Below are positions 24,406 to 36,236 of a stretch of DNA of 64,000 nucleotides, piece by piece. The notes under the pieces were generated by a model. The model ran no database searches, was not told the origin of the DNA, and saw nothing but the letters and a program-made list of their open reading frames with translations. How positions within the stretch are numbered: position 1 is the stretch's first letter; every line of letters begins with the position of its first letter. Source of the stretch: Austropuccinia psidii (lineage: Eukaryota > Basidiomycota > Pucciniomycetes > Pucciniales > Sphaerophragmiaceae); assembly GCA_023105745.1 (NCBI GenBank), contig JALGQZ010000015.1, forward strand, positions 23,107,499 to 23,171,498, in the 5' to 3' direction. The translations under genes and the position numbers were made by a program.

Positions 24406-24429
24406 TGTTCGGTGGCATGCCACCGAACA
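24406..24429. promoter_or_regulatory. 24-bp perfect palindrome, copy 4
   Basis: The arms are TGTTCGGTGGCA and TGCCACCGAACA, an exact inverted repeat of 24 bp containing CGG-N10-CCG. It lies 502 bp upstream of the SNF2 start. Confidence 0.68.
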
Positions 24430-24539
24430 TATCTCACCCGCCCACACACAAACATCCCCACAGTGAGATTGCCCTTTGAAACTGCCAACATTGCCCAGTA
24501 GCTGCCTGTGAACAATTGACCTGGGGAGGATACGCTCAT

Positions 24540-24563
24540 TGTTCGCTGTCACACCAGCGAACA
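24540..24563. promoter_or_regulatory. 24-bp near-palindrome, copy 5
   Basis: The left arm is TGTTCGCTGTCA and the right arm is CACCAGCGAACA. It lies 368 bp upstream of the SNF2 start and 134 bp from copy 4 (start to start). Like copy 4 it has T rather than A at position 4, with the matching change at position 21. Confidence 0.62.
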
Positions 24564-24930
24564 TGACTGCATGCCTCTAATATGCCCTCCATAATAAGTT
24601 GCTACAACCCACCCAATTTCGGATGTGCTAATGTCAACCTTGTTCCACCAAAGGTTTTGTAACTCGCTGCAGATCCAGCAGTCATAATGGTGCACCCACA
24701 ATTTGGCCACCTTGCCTTGATATATGCCCCAAATCGGATATGAAAATTATGAGCCCAAGAGGCCCACCTCCATCAAGACCATGCACTTAACCACAGGCTA
24801 TCCCCCCTTGACCCCATTGCTGCCTCTCATATAAGCTCCCCACCTGCGCTTATCAGTCTTCATTCCGTTTAGCTAACCCTTCCCAATCATATAATTTCCG
24901 ACTATCCCCAAATAATTTAAAATAGCTATC
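24564..24930. other. Presumed promoter of the SNF2 gene
   Basis: Non-coding and pyrimidine-rich toward the ATG at 24931, as in many fungal promoters. I see no other feature. Confidence 0.4.
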
Positions 24931-27362
24931 ATGTCAACCCCTTCACAGCCACTTTGCATTTGGATGATTAATATTCGTATTCAAATAAATAGTGATATAA
25001 CCTTAAATCCTGAGAATTCCCACTTAGGTTCTTGGATTATCCTATGGCACAATCAACACAACAAATTCGTATATCTCCCCAATCACCAGCATGCTATTGG
25101 CTCTCTCCCGGGAACCCTTTCCCAAACGTTGATACCATTCCTTGGGGCACCAAAAACGTTCATGCACTGTGGTCCTGGTGGGGCATGGATTGAAAATTGC
25201 CAATCCAATCCTACTCAAATGTTATTTGTTGAGGGAGTATTTATGACTGATGCCAATGATCCCTCCTCATCTCAGAAACCCAATGTAGCATTGATGTTCT
25301 TCACATGGTATCCAAACATTCTATTCATAATGGAAAGCTTTCGAAAACAAGATTTCAAGCTTAAAATGCCCAAAGAATATGACTGTACTACTCATTGTCA
25401 ATGTCAACTCTTTACTCCGACGTTTCCCGCTTCAAACTCGACGCCTGCTTCATATCCTGCTGTTTCAACATTGATTTCCAAGCAAAAACTGATACAATTA
25501 CCCAGTGGATCAGACCTCCCCATGATGACCCGCCCCATTCCATTATTCAAACCCCCCTCCTCCCTCATCAAAAGACCGGACTAGCTTTTCTCTGGGATTG
25601 AGAAATCCCCAATGGCCAATCAGCCCGTAACCTTTGGGCAACCTCACCCCCAGGATCCACTTTTAATGCCAGGCACATCATTACAAACAAGGTCGTTAGC
25701 TCATTTGAATCCCTTTCGACCAATACCCCTCTTGGAGGACTGCTTGCGGATGATATGGGATTAGGTAAAACCATTCAGGCCATTGCTCTAATTGGTACCT
25801 CCAAGGAGCGGATGATTGCAAACCCCCATCGCTCCACGCCCACCATGATCATCTGCCCCCCTCGCTTAATTACCAACTGGCAATCAGAAATATCCAAGCA
25901 TGCTCAGGCTGGAGCACTGCATGCCAAAATCTACCATGGTCCGACTCATCACTCATTATCCCAAGCCGACATTTTAAAATATGATATCATCATCACTTCT
26001 TACAATACTATCACCCAAGAATTTAAGCAAACCAATCCCTCTACATCATTCATTTTTCAAATCAATTGGCATCGTATAATATTGGATGAAGCACAGTGAG
26101 TGTCTGAGCTTAAACGATTCAAATTACCTTTTATATCCAATAACCCTTGCCCCCTCTTATAGCTATATTTGCTCCCAATACACTGCCACTCACCGTGCCA
26201 TTAATAGCCTCCTTTCATCCCGTCGAATATGTTTAACGGGCACACCTATTCACAACACCATTTATGACCTTTTGGGCATAATATCATTCATCACTCAACC
26301 CCAGAGCGCCGATCAAGATAACTGGTCACCATTCATCCTGAGTAGTCTTTCAAAAGGTTGCAATGATATTTTGCATTTGGCATTGCGGCATTTAAGTTTG
26401 CGCCGCACCAAAACCACACATCTCGAATCCCTCCCCACTATTAGCCATCATTATGAGCTGCTCCCACTCAACCCAACCATGCAGCAAGAATATTCCATAT
26501 TATATGAAGAATTCCTATCATCCAAAAGCAAAGGACCAGGAGAGTTTTTCAGAAATATTAATAAGCTGCGAATATGTTGTAACCATCACATCATGCTTAA
26601 CACAATTGCGGAGGCGGAGTTGGAAGACCCCGAGGGCAGGAGCACTCAGGATAACTCCCCAAGAATCACACGAACTATTGTGGATCTGGAAACATGCATG
26701 ATGAGTAGTAAAATTTCACACCTCCTACAAAGCTTAATGAAGAAAAAACAAACAAGGTGTGGTCCAACGAAATCGGTGGTTTATACCCAATGGACCCAAT
26801 TTTTAGATTTGTGCGTTAATTCTAATATGCATCCATTACCAATTGACTCCATCTGACTTTTTTATATTGTAGAATTGGTATTGCTCTTGCCCATCACTCT
26901 ATCCTTTCAGCACGAATTGATGGAACAATTACACCATGAGCGCAGGACAAGGCGCTTGAGAATTTCTTCAATAATCCTGAATGTGAAGTACTCATTGCAT
27001 CCATTGCCACGGCTGGAACTGGCCTCAATATAACTTGTGCTAATATAGTCTATTTAATGGTGAGGGGCCCCCCAAAATTCTCCCCTGATTTTCAGACCCT
27101 GACATCCACATTTCCAGGAGCCCAATTGGAACCCAGCCATTGAGGCTCAGGCTGTTGATCGTCTACATTGTATTGGCCAACAACAACCTGTACAGGTCAT
27201 CCACTATATCACTCCTCATTCAGTTGAGGTCAACATGCGGAAGGTACCTTTCAAGCTCATCTTTCACTTGATTGTATTACTATTCTGAAATCCTTCCTTA
27301 TGGGAATGCCATATTCCAATCACCAATAGGTCCAAGAAAAGAAAAAATCATTAACTGCGTGA
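24931..27362 (+). pseudogene. SNF2-family helicase-like ATPase (frameshift and two stops)
   Basis: Walker A is MGLGKT (25755 onward). The Walker B box DEAH is rebuilt across an intron (26096-26162) that interrupts its last codon. Motif III-like LTGTPIHN follows near 26238. The helicase C lobe has DGT, ATAGTGLN (about 27008) and DRLHCIGQ (about 27157), and the protein ends at 27362. Further introns are 26811-26872, 27060-27117 and 27244-27329, all GT-AG. The order fits the Rad5/Rad16-like branch. Damage: a frame change somewhere in about 25380-25470, TGA at 25600-25602 where the family has Arg after LWD, and TGA at 26937-26939 again at an Arg position. Such proteins use ATP to remodel chromatin or track on DNA. 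The N-terminal 150 residues are unfamiliar. Confidence 0.83.
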
Positions 27363-27669
27363 GCCTTACTAATATTATATAATTTGTGATTGACAAAGTT
27401 GATAACTCCTGTTGACTCTGGCACAGGTCCACAATTATGAACACCATGAGCTGGATCGAACTTCTTCAATATTTCCTCAATGAAAATGAGCAATAGAGTA
27501 TTATTGCTAAGGGAGACGGTGATACATTTCAATTCATATTGTCTATATTCTAACATATTTAGCAAGTTGTTGCATCCTTAAGAGATAATAATCAGATTTT
27601 ATTACACCTGCAAAAATAATTCACAAAATTTTAATTTGTCACAGTGCTATACCGTGACAAATTACTAAG
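27363..27669. other. Spacer between convergent T1 genes
   Basis: About 300 bp between the SNF2 3' end and the 3' end of the minus-strand coiled-coil gene. The 81-codon minus-strand ORF at 27320-27565 overlaps the SNF2 last exon and shows nothing recognisable. Confidence 0.45.
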
Positions 27670-27872
27670 TTATTGCAGAGAATCACCATTCAGCCTAATA
27701 ACTGGCATGTCAAGTATCTTGAGGGCGCTAGTCTGCATCTTACTACAGCCTTTGAGCCAATCTTGATCAAATACCTGAAATGATAGGCCTTCCGGAATAT
27801 CACCATCATCTGTCGATCGTAATTCTGGCAATCTATCAATAGTTTTTTTACCCTTTTTTTTAATCCGATTAC

Positions 27873-27877
27873 AAAAC
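27873..27877. repeat. E3 left target-site duplication AAAAC
   Basis: Identical to 38159-38163 on the other side of E3. Confidence 0.93.
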
Positions 27878-29799
27878 TGTGAGCCTTGAGGTATATTTTA
27901 CATACCCAAATAGGCCACAATTATCTTAAAAAGAGATTTTGAATTATGCACAACTCATAAGTCATGCATATATCCAAAATTCATCATTTTCAATTTCAGA
28001 AAAGATGAATAACTTTTTATTGAGTAAGTAAATCCATGGATTTAAGACCAGATTTGGATTTTACACAAAAATTCACCTAGGGTAGCTCCATAGAGTGAAT
28101 AAGCTCAATTTAAGTATTTGAGGTGGTAAAATGGAAAATACTTCAATACCACATCATTAATACCACATAAAAGATCCGTGAAAATTTTTGTTTTTCTTGA
28201 TTTTTAGCCAAAATAATGGGAAAGTGAGAAATCCCATGTTACATATACACTAAGAATAGTGTTATGCATGTTTTGAGCACTTAATATCATGGTATTCTTA
28301 CATGGACTTTTGGTACACCCATAGTGGATATCTCACTTTAAGCTTAAATTACTATTTTGACGTAAAAAATAGGCAAGGGGGACAAAAGACATCAAAGAGA
28401 GCCAGGGTACCCAACTTCTGAGGCCTCAGAGGCGTGGATAGCTCCAGAGCATGGATCCATGGCTCATCTTGGCCCAATTGGTAAACTAAAACTCTTTGGG
28501 AACTTGGTTACCAAGTTACAACTACTGTAAAACATCAGAAAATAGCAAATAACCTGCTATTTTGACGTGCCAAGGAGGTAATGAGCTACTTACACTCCTG
28601 TAACCATGTCAATTACTAATGACTTTCCATGGATAAACCCCAAAAGAGTAATTAAAACCCTTTTGGGACCCATATTCATTGATTTACCTCATAGCAACCA
28701 GCAAAACACTGCTATTTGCAATTCTACGTAGAAATGAGGTAAAACCTTCAAAAATTCATTAAAAATACAATTCTTAATGAATCTTTCTGAAACTTTCAGG
28801 ACTAAAGGAGAACTGTATTATCTATGGTACAACCAAAAGGAATTACAGTTTTACTAGTAAAATTAAAAGTTTTACTTACAGTCCATTTTTGGATATTCTA
28901 CGTGAAACACTGAATCTTCAAAAATTCACAGTAATTACAACCTGTGATGAAATTGGCAATAACATTGATAACTTTGAGAAATCAATGATTATTTTAGAAT
29001 AAAAGAAGATTTACAAGTGTTACTCCTTTTATTCTTAACCATATTAGGGTTGGTAGTCACGTAAAAGCATCAATTAAGTAATTATGATAATCTTACATGA
29101 CAACAGATGATGCAATCAATAATCCAAAAAGGTTTATTGTTTTCTCACTCACTGGTTTTTCAGTTTGCTCCATGGCACGCCTCTGTGAGCTGTTATTGAC
29201 TTAAAAGAAGCCTCTTCTTGCTGTTTTTTCTGTATCATCATCTTATAAATTTATTAAACCATTATTACCAACAAGTAAGTCTTAGTTCAAGCTATTCTTA
29301 AGTGTTTCAAATCTTTCAGAATCAATCAGAAGGACGTGAAATCATAGAATCCAACTATATATTGTTGAAATACTGTTATAAATCATTTTGATCCCTTAAA
29401 TCCACAATTCTACGTCAAATTTCTCTACTCTTATCTTTCAATAAGTTCTTTGGAGTATTAGTGAGTCATTTATCTTTAATTCTTAAAGTTTTTCTCTAGT
29501 AATAGTTTTCTTCAAGAATTATCTTTATAATTATTCTTGTAAAAGATAATTATATATTAAAATAATTTTATTATTTTAATAAAAGAAGTTTTTATTATTA
29601 AATTCTTCTTGTAATTGATTCTTGTAGACAATTACTGCTCACTGTTATAATCACTAGTAGTGTATAACACGTGAAAGAAATAATTTTATAATTATTTAAT
29701 TGTGGTTATAATAATTTTTATTATTATATTTCATAAGAACAGACATAGTACTGTTGATTAATAGTAATATTATCATCAGTTTCATAGTCACATCTTACA
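27878..29799 (+). repeat. E3 5' LTR (1922 bp)
   Basis: It starts TGTGAGCCTT and ends CATCTTACA. The start is shared with the LTRs of E1, E4 and the solo LTR at 61560, so these families are related. It is AT-rich and poor in CpG, and most of the CpGs it has are inside ACGT words, including three TTCTACGT copies. A TATA-like TTATAAATTTA occurs near 29243, but the transcription start cannot be placed. Confidence 0.95.
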
Positions 29800-29817
29800 T
29801 TTGGGGGCCTGGCCGTG
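29800..29817 (+). other. E3 primer-binding site (putative)
   Basis: TTTGGGGGCCTGGCCGTG directly follows the LTR. Near-identical sequences sit inside the LTRs of E0, E2 and E4. I cannot name the matching tRNA. Confidence 0.7.
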
Positions 29818-30183
29818 TTTTTTGAACCTTGTACCCTTAATTAATATATTTTTAAGCTCTAAAATATATTAATTTAATTTTTTCTTTCAATTTGGAGTTA
29901 AAATATTTTTATTTTTGAAATTGTTTTAAAATCTTTTTCATTGAGGAATTTGGTTTAATTTTATATTGTTTTTACACGTGGCTTTTTCACATCCAAAAAC
30001 TTATAAAATTATTCTTTGAGTTACTCTGAATTAATTTTCATTCAAAATCTTAAATTTTAATTTTTTTTCTTTAAAAAGAATAATTTTTTTAATATAAAAA
30101 ATATAAAACTTATAAAAAATCTTTAAAAAATATTTTAAAAAGTATCAAAAATAATTTTTTTTCTCTTTTATAATTTCTTTTAG
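29818..30183 (+). other. E3 leader with a predicted intron end
   Basis: AT-rich non-coding leader. It ends in a pyrimidine-rich stretch and TTTTAG directly before TGTCT at 30184; E4 has the same TTTTAG/TGTCT at the matching place (minus strand, about 56994), so a leader intron is likely. The donor site is not clear. Confidence 0.5.
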
Positions 30184-30387
30184 TGTCTTTAATCAAATAC
30201 TGTGCAGCTGGCAACAGACTCAGTAAAAGATATATCACTAGTCCAGAATCTTCAGAAGCAGAATCTGAAGACAGTATTGAGGTGCAGATTGCTAAAAGAG
30301 GCACCTTATTCAACTCAGAAAAAGCTAAATTACCACCAAAAGGTGTGTATTTTATCTTATATTTTCACCTTTTATCTGTAAATTGAC

Positions 30388-33300
30388 GTGAAAATGGTGC
30401 ATACCAGAAATGGAAGCAACTATTCAGTCCAACCAGATGGATGTGGACAAGGAAGAGGCAAGACCAAATCCAGAAGTGCCAAATCTTCCACAAGAAAGGC
30501 ACATCTGGAGGATGCCAGAGTTGCCCCCCATTCCCCAAGGTCTGTACCAACAGATTTTGACGTGAATTCTGAGCCTGAACTAATTTATGATAATATTTCC
30601 AGGGCTGAACCATTTTCAAGTGGCAGCAATAGAAATATATCAGAGCCAGTACAAAAATTGGTTCAGAGCAGCCAAAGAAGAGGAGTGGGAAATCTGCCCA
30701 AGCCTTTGGCAGGGGGCCATGAACTCCTACTTACACATCAAGAGCTTTCTGGGTCAGGAGAAGACCATAGAACTCTTAGGAGGTTGGAGCCCCCTGTCTT
30801 GCAAAGACAAGGTCAAAAAGATAAAGAATTGGTTGAAGAACCAGAGTCTTTTATCCATAGACCAGAAGAAAGAATTGGAAATGACTCCAACTTTGGAGAC
30901 AGAGGCACCAGTGGCATCTACCAGCTCCAAACCAGCTCCAGAAGCATCCAAGGACAAGCCCAAAGGACCTCAAAAGAAACAGAGAGGTCCCAAGAACCAT
31001 CAAGGCAAGGGCAAAGGCAAAGCCAATTGGCACAGACCTTACCCACAAGGGTACAGGATCCCCAGATTGGAGCCTTCAGCCGTGGACAGTGTCTTCAATA
31101 TGGCCAGAACTCTTATGGAATTCACAGCCAAAGAGCAGGAAAGGATGAACAGGACTTTTCCACGCAAATAAATGATGTACATAGAAGTATTAGTGTAGAA
31201 ATTGGCAAACTTGAGTCAAAGTTGAAGCAAATTACATTAGACATCAATGATTTAAAGAAAAATGACAAGCAACATTCTGATTGGCATAAATTGACAACTG
31301 TCACCCTTGAGTCAATTAGCAATGCTTGTGAAAGAATTGAGAACCAATGTCAAAATAATGACACAGAGGATCTTTCCATCTTTAAAGTAAATGATAGACT
31401 TAAAACTCTTGAAGACCATGTCTTACAAATAGTTAAGAACACCAATCAATTTGCTATACATTTAGCAAAAAGTGACAGTGAAAGGCAGAAATTGAAGAAT
31501 GAAATAATTGCAAGTGTGGAGCAAATTCATAAGAATCATGAACCACATATGCCAAGACATTCTACACCTTTGACTGAAGAAAAACTTTCTGTCAAAGAAA
31601 GTTTGACTCCATTCTTAGGAGAGAATGTTATTTCTGCAAAGGATATTCCCAAATTAGAAGAATGGCCAACATTCTCTGGTGAAGGAGAATACAACCATAT
31701 TGAATTCATCAGGACTATTGATATGTTGCAAGAAGACTTTAATATACCTGATGAAATCATAGTAGGAAAATTACATTGTTTGTTTACCAAGACTGCAAAG
31801 AAATGGTATTACAAGATGAGAATGGATCATGGAAGACATGACTGGTCTTGGTGGAAATCTGAAGTGATTACCAAATGGGCCAATAATTCTTGGAGGTTTA
31901 AAATGGAGAATGCTTTTGAAAGTGCCATTTTTAACTCAGAAAAAGACAAACCACTTACTTGGTTCTTCAAACAAAAAGACAGATTATCTGCTTTACACCC
32001 AGATATGTCTGACACTATGATTAATATGAAAATATTAAGAAAGTGTGGAGGAGAACTGGAACATGCTATCAAAAGCAGATGTGTGGAACCCTGTTCAACA
32101 GAGGACTACATTAATGCTATGGAAGATATCATTACCAGAACAAGAATTGGTAAAACTTGGGTTAGAAACCCAATAGAGTCCAAAATAGTCTCAAAGATTC
32201 CTAGAGAGGAAAGAAGACCAGAAAGACCTGTCTTGAAGTGTCATAAATGTGGAAGTACTTCACATTTAGCCAACACTTGCCCTAAGAAGACAAAGATCAA
32301 TGAAGTTCAAATCATTGAAGACATTCAGTGTACTGAAGAGAAAGAAGAGTCTGATCAAGATTCTGCAGTCTCTGAAGATACACCAGTAGAGGACTATCCC
32401 ATTGAAAACATTTCAGCTTTCTTTGAGGTCACAGAAGTCCATACCCACTTGCCACAGTACAGTGAGGATTGCTACAACCTGATCAATATCCAAGATGCCA
32501 GAATGTGTAAAACAAAACCTGCTAGAGGAAAGGGTTATACTGCTGGAGCATCCTGTATCACATCAGTTCTAATGGGTGATATTGAAGCCAAAGTAAATCT
32601 GGATACAGGGGCATTTTGCACTTGTATTGGCAAGGATTATCTCCAAATTATACTTCCTGAATGGAAAAACCATCTATTACCAATAGAAGGTGTACAGTTC
32701 AGTAGTGCCAGTAACAATATGTACCCCTTGGGCATATTGGATACTAATATTGTATTCCCACATCCAGCAGGAAGTGTAAGAATGAAAACTGAGATTGTAG
32801 TAATGGATAATTGTACATCTCAGCATATCATTCTTGGAAATGATTACTTGAATATTTATGGTATTGATATAAATAACCATAAAGACAGATATTTCACAAT
32901 TGGAGATAACAAAAGGCAAAAATTTGCTTTCTCCAATATGCCAAAACAGATATCTGTAGTATCTTCTGTCAAAGATACTTACAAAGATGAATTTGTGTCT
33001 AAACAACTTGTTGAAGCACAAATTAATCCATCATTGTCACCAAAGATGAGGAATGAACTTATTGATGTATTATATACATACAATAATGCATTTGCATCTG
33101 ATAATGAACCATTAGGCGCTATAAGGGGACATGAAATTGATATTACTCTTAATATTGATAGACCATATCCTCCAGTACTTAGAAGACCAGCTTATCCAGC
33201 CAGTCCCAGAGCTAGAGAGGCCTTGGAAAAACATATCCAAGAGTTGATCCAACTTGGTGTGCTAAGGAAAGTAGGCCATAATGAGGAAGTTGAAGTGACA

Positions 33301-36096
33301 ACACCTGTTATTATTGCATGGCATAATGATAAGTCAAGAATGGTTGGAGATTTTAGAGCTTTGAATACCTACACAGTTCCAGATAGGTATCCAATCCCTA
33401 GGATCCAAGAAACCTTGACTCAATTGTCTAAAGCCAAGTATATAACATCAATGGATGCATTAAAAGGCTTCCATCAAAATGTTTTGACGCCTAAAGCAAG
33501 GAAATTACTTAGAATTATCACTCACTGTGGTATTTATGAGTATCTTAGAATGCCATTTGGCATTAAAAATGCTCCATCTCATTATCAAAGAATGATGAAT
33601 ACCATCTTCCCCACAGAATTGTCTGAAGGATGGCTTATCATTTATATTGATGATATTATTATATGTTCTGACTCATGGTCTTTGCACCTTGAAAGACTTG
33701 CAAGAGTACTTCATAAAGTTGCAGAAGTGAACATGAAAATTTCACTTAAGAAATGCAATTTTGGTTTTGAAGAACTCAAAGCATTAGGACATGTTGTTTC
33801 TGGTTTGAGCTTGGGTATTGACAAGAATAAAGTAGCAGCAGTGTTACTTAAGCCAATACCCCAGAATAAAAAAGAAATGATGTCTTTTCTTGGATTTGCT
33901 AGTTACTATAGGCAACACTTGAAAGATTTTGCAATTCTAGCCAAGTCACTTTATAGAATCTGTGATCAACAGACTGTATTTGAAATGACACAGGAAAGAA
34001 TTAAAGCTTATGAGAAGATAAAGAAACCCCTTACAGAAGCACCTTTACTCCTCATGCCTGACTGGAATATTCCTTTTAAATTGTACATTGATGCATGTGG
34101 GGATGGATTAGGGGCAGCCCTACACCAAGTCCAAATTATTGATGACAAACCTACAGAAGGACCAGTTTGTTATATCTCAAGACAAATCAAACCAACAGAA
34201 GCCAGATATGGTGCAAGCCAAATGGAGTGCTTATGTTTGGTATGGGCACTTGAGAAATTACACTATTACCTTGATGGCAGTGTTTTTGAAGTGATAACTG
34301 ACTGTAATGCCGTGAAATCACTTCTTAACATGAAAACTCCCAACAGACATATGTTGAGATGGCAAATAGCCATTCAAGAATATAGAGGAAACATGACTAT
34401 AGTTCATAAAGCAGGAAACATTCACAAAAATGCTGATGGACTTAGTAGATGGGCTTTAGCCAACACTCCTGATAACCCAGCTTATGTACCTTTGGAAGCT
34501 GAACCACAGATTCCAATTGAAGGGATTAACATAACTGATATTGGGACTGAATTCTTTGAAGAGGTCAGAGAGTCTTATAAACAAGACAAGAATTGCCATA
34601 TCTTGACTTCTTTATTGGATAAAGACTGCAAAGACACATCTTTGGTTAATACACTAGATGAAGTTTGGAAAAATTCCTATTCTGAAGGAAGATTTCACTT
34701 GTTTGATGGGATTATTTACCATAGAACAAAACATTCTTGTGTGATGACATTGTGTAGTAGATTGCTCATCAATACCATTCTTCATGAATGCCATGATAGC
34801 ATTTACTCTGGACACCTATCAGAAGACAGAACACTTGAAAAGGTGAAGAACTGTGCATGGTGGCCATCTTGGAGAAAAGAAACCATTGAATATTGCCATA
34901 CCTGTGATAGATGCCAAAAAGCAAACAGGAGTACAGGCAAGAAATTTGGATTAATGATCCATATTCAAGAACCAAAATCCCCTTGGGAAGTTGTTCACAT
35001 GGATTGGGTCACAGCACTTCCTCCAAGTGGTGACAAAAGTTATAATGCTTGTTTAGTCATTGTAGACAGATATAGCAAAACTCCCATATTCTTACCATGT
35101 CATAAAGATGACACTGCTATGGATACAGCTCTTCTTTTATGGAGTAGAGTTATTTCTCATACAGGGTTATTTAAGAATATCATAAGTGACAGAGACCCCA
35201 AGTTCACATCTGCACTTTGGACCAATCTTCATAGATTGTTTGGGACTAAGTTATCATTCTCTACAGCATATCACCCTCAAACAGATGGGCTAGCAGAGAG
35301 GATGATTCAAACTTTAGAAGACATGATCAGGAGATTTTGTGCTTATGGATTAGAATTCAGAGACTCAGATGGCTTTACCCATGACTGGTGCACTTTGATA
35401 CCTGCATCAGAATTGGCATACAAGACATCAGTCCATTCTTCCACAGGACAAACTCCTGCTATGTTAGAAAAAGGATGGAATCCAAGACTCCCAGCAGACA
35501 CACTGAGGAAAGACTTGATTGACATTCATCCTACAGCTTCCAGCTTCAAATTAATGCTTGATAAAGTAAAACACCACGCAAAACAAAGTATGGATAATGC
35601 TTTTGATTATGCAAAACAGAAGTGGGACAAGAGTCATAAAGTGCCAGACTTCAAAGTAGGGGACTTAGTTCTAGTTTCAACCTTGAATTTTAATAATATC
35701 AAAGGCCCAAAGAAACTTAAAGATTCTTATGTAGGACCTTTTGTTATTGTTGCTTTACATGGAACCAATGCAGTTCAAGTGGAATTGAGTGGTGAATTGG
35801 AAAATAAACACCCCACATTTCCAGTCAGCTTGATAAAACCTTATCAACCAGCTGATAAAGAATTGTTTCCTTTAAGAAACCCAACTCCTTTAACTGTACC
35901 ACCTGTGGAACAGAATGAAGACAAAAAGATTAAGAAAGTCATCAAAGAAAGGAGACTTAGGGGTAAAAATCAAAGAGAATATCTTGTCAGATATAGAAAC
36001 CCAGTACATGAAGATGAATGGATGGCAGAATCAGAAATACCTGACTCAGATAAACTCTTAAGAAGATTTAGACATGAAAGAAGGCCACAAGCCTGA
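30388..36096 (+). CDS. gag-pol: E3 Gag-Pol polyprotein, intact
   Basis: A single ORF of 1902 codons. Residues 1-260 are Gln/Ser/Arg-rich, probably disordered, and overlap ORF A. Then come a coiled coil, the capsid domain ([12 protein letters not shown], about 430-580), a zinc knuckle [14 protein letters not shown] at about 618, and a protease with Asp-Thr-Gly at 739-741. Reverse transcriptase has YIDD at 1086-1089, and RNase H has YIDACGDG. Integrase has its zinc site from His 1466 and a first catalytic Asp at about 1539, then SDRDPKF and [11 protein letters not shown]; the tail resembles a degenerate chromodomain (EYLVRYRN...DEW). The second ATG (30394, MVHTRNG) matches the start in E4 and may be the true one. 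It would assemble particles, copy element RNA and insert the DNA. Confidence 0.93.
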   Translation: MKMVHTRNGSNYSVQPDGCGQGRGKTKSRSAKSSTRKAHLEDARVAPHSPRSVPTDFDVNSEPELIYDNISRAEPFSSGSNRNISEPVQKLVQSSQRRGVGNLPKPLAGGHELLLTHQELSGSGEDHRTLRRLEPPVLQRQGQKDKELVEEPESFIHRPEERIGNDSNFGDRGTSGIYQLQTSSRSIQGQAQRTSKETERSQEPSRQGQRQSQLAQTLPTRVQDPQIGAFSRGQCLQYGQNSYGIHSQRAGKDEQDFSTQINDVHRSISVEIGKLESKLKQITLDINDLKKNDKQHSDWHKLTTVTLESISNACERIENQCQNNDTEDLSIFKVNDRLKTLEDHVLQIVKNTNQFAIHLAKSDSERQKLKNEIIASVEQIHKNHEPHMPRHSTPLTEEKLSVKESLTPFLGENVISAKDIPKLEEWPTFSGEGEYNHIEFIRTIDMLQEDFNIPDEIIVGKLHCLFTKTAKKWYYKMRMDHGRHDWSWWKSEVITKWANNSWRFKMENAFESAIFNSEKDKPLTWFFKQKDRLSALHPDMSDTMINMKILRKCGGELEHAIKSRCVEPCSTEDYINAMEDIITRTRIGKTWVRNPIESKIVSKIPREERRPERPVLKCHKCGSTSHLANTCPKKTKINEVQIIEDIQCTEEKEESDQDSAVSEDTPVEDYPIENISAFFEVTEVHTHLPQYSEDCYNLINIQDARMCKTKPARGKGYTAGASCITSVLMGDIEAKVNLDTGAFCTCIGKDYLQIILPEWKNHLLPIEGVQFSSASNNMYPLGILDTNIVFPHPAGSVRMKTEIVVMDNCTSQHIILGNDYLNIYGIDINNHKDRYFTIGDNKRQKFAFSNMPKQISVVSSVKDTYKDEFVSKQLVEAQINPSLSPKMRNELIDVLYTYNNAFASDNEPLGAIRGHEIDITLNIDRPYPPVLRRPAYPASPRAREALEKHIQELIQLGVLRKVGHNEEVEVTTPVIIAWHNDKSRMVGDFRALNTYTVPDRYPIPRIQETLTQLSKAKYITSMDALKGFHQNVLTPKARKLLRIITHCGIYEYLRMPFGIKNAPSHYQRMMNTIFPTELSEGWLIIYIDDIIICSDSWSLHLERLARVLHKVAEVNMKISLKKCNFGFEELKALGHVVSGLSLGIDKNKVAAVLLKPIPQNKKEMMSFLGFASYYRQHLKDFAILAKSLYRICDQQTVFEMTQERIKAYEKIKKPLTEAPLLLMPDWNIPFKLYIDACGDGLGAALHQVQIIDDKPTEGPVCYISRQIKPTEARYGASQMECLCLVWALEKLHYYLDGSVFEVITDCNAVKSLLNMKTPNRHMLRWQIAIQEYRGNMTIVHKAGNIHKNADGLSRWALANTPDNPAYVPLEAEPQIPIEGINITDIGTEFFEEVRESYKQDKNCHILTSLLDKDCKDTSLVNTLDEVWKNSYSEGRFHLFDGIIYHRTKHSCVMTLCSRLLINTILHECHDSIYSGHLSEDRTLEKVKNCAWWPSWRKETIEYCHTCDRCQKANRSTGKKFGLMIHIQEPKSPWEVVHMDWVTALPPSGDKSYNACLVIVDRYSKTPIFLPCHKDDTAMDTALLLWSRVISHTGLFKNIISDRDPKFTSALWTNLHRLFGTKLSFSTAYHPQTDGLAERMIQTLEDMIRRFCAYGLEFRDSDGFTHDWCTLIPASELAYKTSVHSSTGQTPAMLEKGWNPRLPADTLRKDLIDIHPTASSFKLMLDKVKHHAKQSMDNAFDYAKQKWDKSHKVPDFKVGDLVLVSTLNFNNIKGPKKLKDSYVGPFVIVALHGTNAVQVELSGELENKHPTFPVSLIKPYQPADKELFPLRNPTPLTVPPVEQNEDKKIKKVIKERRLRGKNQREYLVRYRNPVHEDEWMAESEIPDSDKLLRRFRHERRPQA
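30410..31171 (+). CDS. E3 ORF A, spliced, overlapping gag
   Basis: The proposed model has an exon from ATG 30410 to 30539, an intron 30540-30602 (63 bp, GT-AG), and an exon 30603-31171 ending at TAA, giving 232 residues. An upstream intron 30343-30407 would remove the gag start codons. The product aligns with E4 ORF A in three blocks: a Tyr-rich N-terminal helix region, MNSYL..+.FLG followed by LLGGWSPL, and a C-terminal basic stretch PQGYRIP then [11 protein letters not shown]. The middle is Lys/Pro/Gly-rich. Length and basic character suggest nucleic-acid binding or a Gag partner, but no known family is recognised. Without splicing, the frame is open only from 30587. Confidence 0.65.
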
Positions 36097-36217
36097 ATAT
36101 GTCTATAAATGTGCTTTAAATTACTTGATCTGAGTAATAAAAAGAGGTTGGACAGTGGACATTACCCCTTTTTGGGGCCTTATTCTTTTGTCACTAATAA
36201 AATTGTAATACAATTTT

Positions 36218-36236
36218 ATTTTTTGGTGGGAGGGAA
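36218..36236 (+). other. E3 polypurine tract
   Basis: A T run followed by GGTGGGAGGGAA directly before the 3' LTR, the plus-strand primer site. Confidence 0.8.
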
